A DNA stretch of 34,151 nucleotides. Origin: an uncultured Acidimicrobiales bacterium. Its GTDB lineage: Bacteria; Actinomycetota; Acidimicrobiia; Acidimicrobiales; SHLQ01. The stretch's first letter is position 1. Each line of letters opens with the position of its first letter. The notes beneath the pieces were generated by a model. That model searched no databases, was not told the origin of the DNA, and saw nothing but the letters and a program-made list of their open reading frames with translations. The position numbers and the translations under genes are program-made. Of the stretch, positions 8,668 to 14,414 are shown piece after piece. The stretch is from positions 70,355 through 104,505 of the forward strand of contig CAKZVC010000073.1 in assembly GCA_937922235.1 (NCBI GenBank), written 5' to 3'.

Positions 8668-9324
8668 CTAGGCCGACTTGTCGGCGTCGGTCTCCGGACC
8701 GGCTTCACGCTGTTGGTAATAGCCGAGGATCTGCAGCTCGGTAGCGAGATCGACCTTGCGAAGCGGAACGCTGTCGGGAACCTGCAAGACCGTCGGGGCA
8801 AACGACAAGATCGAGCCAACACCGGCTTCGACCAACACGTCAGCGACTTCTTGAGCAGCTGACGATGGGGTTGCGATGATGCCGATGGCGATTTCGAGAT
8901 CGCGGACGAGCTCGGGGAGCTCATCGATGTGCGACACCGTGATGCCGTCGACCTCGGAGCCCACCTTCTCTGCCGATGCATCGACAAGCGCCACGATCGG
9001 GAATCCTCGACTAAGGAAACCGCCGTAGCGTGCGAGCGCTTGGCCGAGGTTACCCATGCCGACAATGACGACAGGTGCCACCACGTCGAGGCCCAAGGCA
9101 TCGCCGATCTGACCGAGCAGAAGCTTGACGTCGTAGCCAACGCCACGAACTCCGTAGGTACCGAGGAAGCTGAGGTCCTTGCGGACCTTCGCAGCGTTCA
9201 CGCCGGCCCGTTCGGCCAATGCAGCCGAGCTAACAGTTTCGGCACCGTCGGCCATCAAGTCGACCAGCGAAAGTCGATAGATCGGCAGGCGCGCCACCGT
9301 CGCATCAGGGATATCTCGCGCCAT
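8668..9324 (-). CDS. rex: Redox-sensing transcriptional repressor Rex
   Basis: The 218-residue protein is a NADH/NAD+-sensing repressor. An N-terminal winged-helix region (about 1-80) contains V-S-S-A-A-L-A-E-R-A-G-V-N-A-A-K-V-R-K-D-L-S and F-L-G-T-Y-G-V-R-G-V-G-Y, both strongly typical of Rex. A Rossmann fold follows, with V-I-V-G-M-G-N-L-G-Q-A-L near residue 90. Start ATG 9324 was chosen because AAGGGG lies 7 bases upstream and family members begin near this point; a longer frame to 9399 has no support. In Streptomyces Rex controls respiratory and heme genes, and rex-hemACD linkage is known, so control of the genes downstream is likely. Confidence 0.95.
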   Translation of the reverse strand: MARDIPDATVARLPIYRLSLVDLMADGAETVSSAALAERAGVNAAKVRKDLSFLGTYGVRGVGYDVKLLLGQIGDALGLDVVAPVVIVGMGNLGQALARYGGFLSRGFPIVALVDASAEKVGSEVDGITVSHIDELPELVRDLEIAIGIIATPSSAAQEVADVLVEAGVGSILSFAPTVLQVPDSVPLRKVDLATELQILGYYQQREAGPETDADKSA

Positions 9325-9399
9325 CACCACGCCCCTTACGGTACACGTATCACCGCCCATAATCCCGTTGGGATCTCGTGAGACGGCCAAAGAAATCAT

Positions 9400-9409
9400 C
9401 TGTTAACAG
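9400..9409. promoter_or_regulatory. Palindrome between rex and CAP gene, candidate operator
   Basis: CTGTTAACAG is a perfect 10-base palindrome 75 bases before rex and 71 bases before the divergent CAP-domain gene. Rex operators in other bacteria have TGTGAA/TTCACA or TGTTAA/TTAACA half-sites, but usually with a central spacer, which is absent here. Autoregulation is only a possibility. Confidence 0.3.
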
Positions 9410-9480
9410 TCACGCTGGGTGGTGCATATGGGTCGAATGCCTCACTTAGGCAGGCCCGTATTTCCGTCGTAGTTCCTCAT

Positions 9481-10290
9481 GTGTCTACGAAATCTCACCC
9501 ACAGTGGCAATCCGGCGGGCGAATCCTTGGGATCCTCTCCGTCTGGATGTTGGTGATGGCCGTTTTGATGCCAAGCCCAGCAGCCGCAGTGTCGGCTTCT
9601 GAAGAAGCTGCGTTCATCAACCAGGTGAACGCCACTCGGGCATCGAAGGGTCTTGCCCCGTTGACGCTCAACGTGGAGCTCACGAACCTCGGTCGCCAAT
9701 GGGCAGGGCAGATGCGTGACGGCGTGTGTGGCGCTGGCAACTTCATCTGCCACGCAAGCCCGATCAGCGCTGGCGTTACTCAGCCATGGGAGAAGCTCGG
9801 CGAGAACGTCGGTACCGGCCCGAATGTCACCGCGGTGATGAACGCCTTCATCAACTCACCTGGCCACTACGCGAACATTGTCGACCCTGAGTTCACCCAC
9901 ATTGGCGTCGGCGTCGTGTGGGACGGCAACCGGATGTTCACGACGCACCGGTTCATGAAGCTGCAGGGCGCAGCCCCAACCACAACCACCGCAGCTCCAA
10001 CCACGACCACAGCTCCGACGACAACGGTGGCTCCAGTTACGACAACCACGGCCAGCCCTGCGACAACCGCAGCGCCGACCACCACGCAGGCTCCGGCTAC
10101 AACAGCCCCACCTGCCTCCACGAACGACGGCGGTTCTCCCGATCAGGAACCTGATCAGAGCACCAGCGCAGGGGACACCCCTGACAACCCACCAGCATCT
10201 CTCGGATTTGTGCCTGCGGACAGGCAGCCTCTGGCAGTGCTGGAAGAACGAGCCCCGGTACTACTCGAGGCGATTCACGACCTCAGCTAG
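9481..10290 (+). CDS. Secreted CAP-domain (SCP/PR1-like) protein
   Basis: The 269-residue product starts at GTG 9481 with a signal peptide (A-A-A-V-S cleavage area near residue 36). A CAP domain covers about 40-165: F-I-N-Q-V-N-A-T-R-A-S-K-G-L near the start, L-G-E-N-V-G-T-G, I-N-S-P-G-H-Y-A-N-I and F-T-H-I-G-V-G-V-V-W. The tail from about 165 to 225 is a Thr/Ala/Pro low-complexity region (ACC/ACA-rich DNA), likely a flexible or glycosylated wall linker, then an acidic end. Bacterial CAP proteins are extracellular; the activity is not known. It is divergent from rex and converges on the small peptide gene, overlapping its end. Confidence 0.9.
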   Translation: MSTKSHPQWQSGGRILGILSVWMLVMAVLMPSPAAAVSASEEAAFINQVNATRASKGLAPLTLNVELTNLGRQWAGQMRDGVCGAGNFICHASPISAGVTQPWEKLGENVGTGPNVTAVMNAFINSPGHYANIVDPEFTHIGVGVVWDGNRMFTTHRFMKLQGAAPTTTTAAPTTTTAPTTTVAPVTTTTASPATTAAPTTTQAPATTAPPASTNDGGSPDQEPDQSTSAGDTPDNPPASLGFVPADRQPLAVLEERAPVLLEAIHDLS

Positions 10291-10372
10291 CCAGGAACAC
10301 GAACTGGAGCAATGCTGCTCCGACGATCACGAGCAACAAGAGCACGATCGTCAACGTCACCATTGGGCGCAT
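10283..10372 (-). CDS. 29-residue single-helix membrane peptide
   Basis: A short frame opens at ATG 10372, two bases after the stop of the SAM hydrolase gene, with GGAAGGA placed 6 bases upstream, a strong ribosome-binding site. It encodes 29 residues: a short M-R-P-M start, then an unbroken hydrophobic run rich in Leu, Val, Ile and Ala, and ends in F-L-A-S. A single membrane helix is expected. The stop (10283-10285) lies inside the 3' end of the convergent CAP gene. I do not recognise a family. The spacing, ribosome-binding site and composition support a real coupled gene, but it could be chance. Confidence 0.55.
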   Translation of the reverse strand: MRPMVTLTIVLLLLVIVGAALLQFVFLAS

Positions 10373-10374
10373 AG

Positions 10375-11226
10375 CTAATCCTTCCGGCCGAGGGTCACGG
10401 GAGTTGCTTGCCCCGGCGGCGGGCCGTCGAGCTTGTCGATCCGGAGCTCATCACCAGCGGATAGTCCGAGGTGAGCCGCTGCTGATGCGCCATTCACGCA
10501 CAGCGACACCAAACCGGACGAGTCGATGATTGCGCCGACCTCGTTGGTTGCGAGCGATCGGTAGGCAGGTCGAACGCCGATGGTTTCTTTGCGGTCGCCG
10601 ACCGTGAGCAGGAACGGGTCGCCCCATTCGGTCAGGTCGTCGGGCCCGATGTTCAGTTGCACGTTGCCGTAGGTGTCGATCCAGAGGACTTCGAGAACGA
10701 GCCCACCGTCTTCGATGTCGATGATCGGCAGGAGGCCGGGCATGAGCGCAGTTGCCGGGAGCTCAGGGCCGAGCTCGAGCAGGTCAACTCCCATTGCGAG
10801 GTGCGCTGCTGCGGGGGCGAATACGTCTCGCCCGTCGAAGGTGCTGCCGAGCCGAGGAAGCTGAAACTCTTCGTTGGTCAGTTCGACAGCGCGGGTTGCG
10901 CCGCCGACCAGTGCGACGGCTGATGCGAGCACGCCGTTGTCCGGGCCAACAAGGACCGAAATGCCGTCGCCGACTTCAACAGCGACTGCCTTGCGATCGG
11001 TGCCGACGCCCGGGTCAACAACGGCCAGCACTACTCCTGGGCACAGGTATTGCGCCGAGCGGGCCAGTGCGAGAGCGCCGGCTCGGACGTCGTGAGCTCG
11101 GATGCCGTGGGTGATGTCGACCACTCCGACATCGGGAGCGATGCTGCGAAGCACCGAATGCACTACGCCGACGAATTCGTCCTGGTGGCCGAAGTCGGAA
11201 AGGAACGAGATGGTGTCGTAACGCAC
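10375..11226 (-). CDS. SAM hydrolase (DUF62, S-adenosyl-L-methionine hydroxide adenosyltransferase)
   Basis: The 283-residue protein belongs to the DUF62/SAM_adeno_trans family, related to fluorinase and chlorinase, which in most bacteria hydrolyses SAM to adenosine and methionine. Seen: L-S-D-F-G-H-Q-D-E-F-V-G-V at residues 9-21, V-V-D-P-G-V-G-T-D-R near 69-78, G-P-D-N-G near 93-97, F-D-G-R-D-V-F-A-P-A-A-A near 129-140, and I-D-T-Y-G-N-V-Q near 184. The start GTG 11226 gives the normal family N terminus. The 29-residue peptide gene follows after two bases. The N terminus matches hydrolases; nothing suggests a halogenase, but I cannot exclude other nucleophiles. Confidence 0.92.
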   Translation of the reverse strand: MRYDTISFLSDFGHQDEFVGVVHSVLRSIAPDVGVVDITHGIRAHDVRAGALALARSAQYLCPGVVLAVVDPGVGTDRKAVAVEVGDGISVLVGPDNGVLASAVALVGGATRAVELTNEEFQLPRLGSTFDGRDVFAPAAAHLAMGVDLLELGPELPATALMPGLLPIIDIEDGGLVLEVLWIDTYGNVQLNIGPDDLTEWGDPFLLTVGDRKETIGVRPAYRSLATNEVGAIIDSSGLVSLCVNGASAAAHLGLSAGDELRIDKLDGPPPGQATPVTLGRKD

Positions 11227-11352
11227 GGCGCAATGCTACAGCGGTCGCAATCCGTCGCCTAGCGGCTCCTCGATGCTCGGCTGCTGGCCGGAGGCCGCGT
11301 CCGCTCGAACCGGCTTCGCAGCTTCGAGCTCGTTCATGGATCGGACAAACGT

Positions 11353-11398
11353 ACGAAGGCCGGGCTGGCTAGGGGCGAAACGCACGAAGGCCGGGCTG
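11353..11398. repeat. Tandem 15-base repeat ahead of a terminator-like hairpin
   Basis: ACGAAGGCCGGGCTG occurs at 11353-11367 and 11384-11398. Either copy can pair with the inverted AGCCCGGCCTTC at 11403-11414, so two mutually exclusive hairpins are possible. Confidence 0.75.
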
Positions 11399-11424
11399 CA
11401 ATAGCCCGGCCTTCTGCAATTTTT
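11386..11424 (+). terminator. Intrinsic terminator-like hairpin
   Basis: GAAGGCCGGGCT (11386-11397) and AGCCCGGCCTTC (11403-11414) form a perfect 12-base stem with a 5-base loop, followed on the plus strand by TGCAATTTTT. On the minus strand the hairpin lies 41 bases after the HTH gene and lacks a proper U tract, so it may end that transcript only weakly. No plus-strand gene reads into it. Confidence 0.6.
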
Positions 11425-11454
11425 CAGGCGCCTCAAGCATGAGGCTCGACGGAC

Positions 11455-11649
11455 TCAGCCGGCTTCGGTATATCGATCACCGAGGTACCGGTCGACATCG
11501 TCGGGACGAAGGCGGTAGGACCGCCCGACCCGAATGGCGGAAAGTTCTCCCGCCTTGATTAGTCGGTACACCGTCATGGTGGATACCCGCATCAGTTGTG
11601 CCACTTCTGCGACTGTCATGAAGTGTCGACGTTCGTCGAGTTGGCTCAC
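11455..11649 (-). CDS. BldC/excisionase-type small HTH DNA-binding protein
   Basis: The 64-residue protein is almost entirely one MerR-like winged HTH: M-T-V-A-E-V-A-Q-L-M-R-V-S, T-V-Y-R-L-I-K-A-G-E-L, A-I-R-V-G-R-S-Y-R-L, then D-V-D-R-Y-L. Excisionase-family proteins of this size include BldC and mycobacterial Rv0500A; Rv0500A also lies next to proC, so this is a conserved chromosomal regulator rather than a phage excisionase. I chose GTG 11649, which has GAGAAGGGG 9 bases upstream; the family core begins about ten residues later. It is 173 bases downstream of proC, with its own AT-rich upstream region containing GTTCGC repeats. Confidence 0.86.
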   Translation of the reverse strand: MSQLDERRHFMTVAEVAQLMRVSTMTVYRLIKAGELSAIRVGRSYRLRPDDVDRYLGDRYTEAG

Positions 11650-11672
11650 GTTGGTTGGCCCCTTCTCCGCTT

Positions 11673-11738
11673 GCGAACTTGAACTTAAACGTTCGCGAGC
11701 AGAACGCAAATGCGGGACGGAAAAAGTCTGAAGTTCGC
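11673..11738. promoter_or_regulatory. GCGAAC/GTTCGC repeats upstream of the HTH gene
   Basis: GCGAAC (11673-11678) faces GTTCGC (11691-11696) across 12 bases, and a third GTTCGC lies at 11733-11738. The set sits just before the HTH gene start in a locally AT-richer stretch. It could be an autoregulatory site of the HTH protein; it does not match the GAAC-N4-GTTC LexA box spacing. Confidence 0.35.
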
Positions 11739-11822
11739 GCTTTTAGCGCGATTCTTCGCGCGCTCTGACGTGGTTTCTGTACCAATTTTTGGTCACAGAT
11801 TCGCGTCTGCTAGTGGCGGGTT

Positions 11823-12608
11823 CTACGACGCGCCGAGCTCGATCGATCGAGCCTTTGCTGCGGCAACGACATCATCGACCAGTCCAACGAAGTTGGCTGC
11901 GTCAAAGACCGCGAGGCCAGCGGCCGTGGTACCGCCCGGTGACGTGACGTTCTCACGCAGAACACCAGGGTCTTCGCCCGATTCGGACAGCAGCGTTGCT
12001 GCACCGAGCAGCGTTTGGCGGGCCAGTGCATCTGCGGTTTCTGGGCTGAGCCCGGCGTTCACTCCAGCGGCGATCAGCCCTTCGGCGAGGCGGAACACAT
12101 AGGCGGGCCCGCTTCCGCTGAGGCCGGTCACCGCGTCGAGCTCAGATTCTTCGACCCGAACAACCATGCCAACCGCACCCAGGATCGATTCAGCCCAGTC
12201 GAGGTCGGCGTCGGTGGCCTGAGATCCGGCAGCGATGGCCGACGCTCCCTGGCCCACAAGGGCTGGCGTGTTGGGCATGCATCGCACCACACGGCACGCC
12301 GGTGCTGCGGCTTCCATGGCCGTAATCGTGATACCGGCAGCTACTGAAAGTAATCGCCCGGCCCCTGCTTCGCCCAAAGAGGTGCACACGTCAACGACGT
12401 ACTGCGGCTTGACCGCGATCAACGCATCGACGCCGGCCTGCACGGTGTCGGTGACGACGATTCCTGCGTGGCTAGCAGCGAGCTCGGCGCGACGATCGGC
12501 ACTGAGCTCGACGACAGCAATCTCGCTCGCGTCGGCCCAACCGTTGGCAATGACACCCCCGAGGAGCGCCTCGCCCATCTTTCCCCCACCGACGATCTGC
12601 AGTTTCAT
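11823..12608 (-). CDS. proC: Pyrroline-5-carboxylate reductase
   Basis: The 261-residue enzyme reduces 1-pyrroline-5-carboxylate to proline with NAD(P)H in the cytoplasm. The N terminus M-K-L-Q-I-V-G-G-G-K-M-G-E-A-L carries the dinucleotide-binding glycine motif; V-R-C-M-P-N-T-P-A-L-V-G and the C-terminal L-S-G-S-G-P-A-Y-V-F, T-L-L-G-A-A and V-T-S-P-G-G-T-T signatures are all present. I chose ATG 12608; upstream codons in the frame (to 13019) give Arg/Ser/Pro-rich sequence with no ProC resemblance. The gene is divergent from the metallo-beta-lactamase-fold gene and followed by the HTH gene. Confidence 0.96.
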   Translation of the reverse strand: MKLQIVGGGKMGEALLGGVIANGWADASEIAVVELSADRRAELAASHAGIVVTDTVQAGVDALIAVKPQYVVDVCTSLGEAGAGRLLSVAAGITITAMEAAAPACRVVRCMPNTPALVGQGASAIAAGSQATDADLDWAESILGAVGMVVRVEESELDAVTGLSGSGPAYVFRLAEGLIAAGVNAGLSPETADALARQTLLGAATLLSESGEDPGVLRENVTSPGGTTAAGLAVFDAANFVGLVDDVVAAAKARSIELGAS

Positions 12609-12751
12609 GTCATGGCCTCTTCTCTGCGCGACCCCGAGGGCCCGAACGTGGTGCCCACCGTAGTTGGGCCGATCCGGTGTCGAGATGAACGACCGCGGAA
12701 CAGTCGGGCTCGCGACCGTCACGCCGAAGACACGCCAACTAGGTTCGCCAT

Positions 12752-13603
12752 ATGACTGAGCTGCACCGTCCCGAGCTTCATCGTGTGAATCGTCGATTGT
12801 TTCTGTCAGACATGGGTCGCCGAACCATGGCGATTGCGGTGTTGGGTTCGGGTGTGCTCGCTGCGTGCAGCAGCGATGGCGACATCGCGGTCGACAACAC
12901 GACAGCAAGCACGGGCGATACGGCTGCGCCTTCGTCCTCGAGCGACGCTCCCGCCACGACCGAGGCAGCTGAAGAAGCCGCAGCGAGCACCGCACAACCG
13001 GCCGACACCACCGAGGCACTCCGCTGGGAACGAGTCGAACTTGGATTCGTGTCTGCGTATGTGCTGGCTCGTGGGTCGGAAGTAGCGATCGTCGACACCG
13101 GCCTTGCTGGAAGCGCCAGCGATATCGAACGTGGGCTGTCAGCGCTTGGCGCTGCCTGGGGCGACGTCAACAGCGTCATACTCACCCACGCACACGGCGA
13201 CCACGCCGGCGGCCTCGGCGAGGTCATCGACCTCTCCCCCAACGCCACCGCCTACGCAGGTCGCGCCGATGCCGAACGCATCACCGGAGCCACCGTCGAA
13301 GCGGTCGACGACGGCGACGAGCTGTTCGGACTGCAGATCATCGGCACGCCCGGCCACACGCCAGGGCACATCTCGGTGCTCGATCCGGTTGCGGGCCTGC
13401 TGGTTGCCGGCGACGCCATCAACGAGAGCGGCGGCATGGTGCTCGGCCCGAACGAGCAGTTCACCACCGACATGGGTCAGGCGAACGCCTCGGTAAAGCG
13501 CTTGGCCGAGCGAGCATATGAGACCGTGGTGTTCGGCCATGGCAACCCGATCGAGACCGGCGGCTCCGATGCTGTCGTCGCACTTGCACAAACTCTGGGG
13601 TAA
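12752..13603 (+). CDS. Lipoprotein metallo-beta-lactamase-fold hydrolase
   Basis: The 283-residue product has an N-terminal N-R-R-L-F-L-S-D-M segment and hydrophobic stretch ending in the lipobox L-A-A-C (Cys39), so it is probably a Tat- or Sec-exported lipoprotein. An acidic Ser/Thr/Ala linker runs from about 40 to 88. The metallo-hydrolase domain shows I-V-D-T-G-L-A, the zinc motif T-H-A-H-G-D-H-A-G-G, G-T-P-G-H-T-P-G-H, V-A-G-D-A-I and a late V-F-G-H-G-N-P. Zinc ligands appear complete. Substrate unknown; lactonase, thioesterase and beta-lactamase activities all occur in this superfamily. It is divergent from proC with 143 bases between. Confidence 0.9.
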   Translation: MTELHRPELHRVNRRLFLSDMGRRTMAIAVLGSGVLAACSSDGDIAVDNTTASTGDTAAPSSSSDAPATTEAAEEAAASTAQPADTTEALRWERVELGFVSAYVLARGSEVAIVDTGLAGSASDIERGLSALGAAWGDVNSVILTHAHGDHAGGLGEVIDLSPNATAYAGRADAERITGATVEAVDDGDELFGLQIIGTPGHTPGHISVLDPVAGLLVAGDAINESGGMVLGPNEQFTTDMGQANASVKRLAERAYETVVFGHGNPIETGGSDAVVALAQTLG

Positions 13604-13666
13604 GCCCCCGAGCAGTCCGCAGAACCCGCTGACCTACACTGAGGCCGTCAGGAAGTAAGGGTTCGT

Positions 13667-14371
13667 ATGAGTGACAACGCAAACGACGGCGTCGAGGCAG
13701 GAGTCCTCACGATCGACTTCGTCGGCGAGATCCACGAGGTGTCGCCAGGTAGCGAGTTCACCTTTGGCCGAATGGCCGACCTCGAGGTCGACGAGAACCC
13801 CTACATGCATCGCAAGGTCGGACGCTTCGTTGCCCGACACGATCGCTGGTGGCTCGTCAACACCGGGTCGTCGATCGCCATCGAGATCTACGATCGGATG
13901 TCTCGGTCGAGCGCCAAGATCATGCCCGGCACCGAACAGGCATTGCCCGGCAGCGACATGGTCATCCGCTTCACCGCTGGGTCGACGACCTACGAGATCG
14001 ACGTGACGACCGAAGACGACACCGAGCTCGAGTTCGAACAATCAACCGACACGATCGCCCTCAGCGACTTGCCGATGACCGACAGCCAGCTACAGCTGGT
14101 GCTGGCTTTGGCCGAACAGAAGCTGATCGAACCGCAGGCACCTCTGGTCGTGCCGGCGAGCAAGGAATGCGCAGCTCGGCTTGGGTGGTCGCTCACCAAG
14201 TTCAACCGCAAGCTCGACAACGTGTGCGAGAAACTGACCAAGGCCGGGGTGCCCGGGCTCAAGTCGTCGGCGAGCTCGCTCAACACGGATCGGCGACGCA
14301 ACCTTGCCGAGTACGGCATCTCCAGCGGGTTGATCGACGCGTCGATGCTGCCGCTCCTCGACGAGGCATAG
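13667..14371 (+). CDS. Divergent FHA-like domain plus C-terminal helix-turn-helix protein
   Basis: The 234-residue protein has an N-terminal FHA-like fold (about 12-112: E-F-T-F-G-R at 30-35, R-W-W-L-V-N-T-G-S-S later) and a C-terminal region (about 137-230) that looks like a winged HTH (A-A-R-L-G-W-S-L-T-K-F-N-R-K-L-D-N-V). Arg35 of the FHA signature is kept, but the S-R-x-H serine is replaced (Y-M-H-R-K) and the N-G pair is lost (S-S-I-A-I), so phosphothreonine binding is doubtful. AAGGG lies 5 bases before ATG 13667. The Ser/Thr kinase gene follows after 43 bases on the same strand, suggesting the kinase controls this putative regulator. FHA identity is moderate, HTH identity is inferred from pattern. 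Confidence 0.72.
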   Translation: MSDNANDGVEAGVLTIDFVGEIHEVSPGSEFTFGRMADLEVDENPYMHRKVGRFVARHDRWWLVNTGSSIAIEIYDRMSRSSAKIMPGTEQALPGSDMVIRFTAGSTTYEIDVTTEDDTELEFEQSTDTIALSDLPMTDSQLQLVLALAEQKLIEPQAPLVVPASKECAARLGWSLTKFNRKLDNVCEKLTKAGVPGLKSSASSLNTDRRRNLAEYGISSGLIDASMLPLLDEA

Positions 14372-14414
14372 GGCTCTAGGTCAGCCCACCGCTGAGCTGT
14401 ACTCTGTCGAACGA

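Noticed and set aside
10375..11226. Fluorinase or chlorinase
   Set aside because: The protein belongs to the wider SAM hydrolase family; no halogenase-specific insertion or halometabolite gene cluster is seen.
11236..11436. 66-codon minus-strand open frame after the HTH gene
   Set aside because: It is made of the terminator repeat region, has no ribosome-binding site or recognisable product; I also looked for a bS22-like basic peptide here and found none.
11455..11649. Phage excisionase
   Set aside because: No integrase, attachment site or phage genes are nearby, and the link to proC matches a conserved chromosomal regulator.
12609..13019. N-terminal extension of proC
   Set aside because: Arg/Ser/Pro-rich and antisense to the metallo-hydrolase gene; ProC begins with the glycine motif at ATG 12608.
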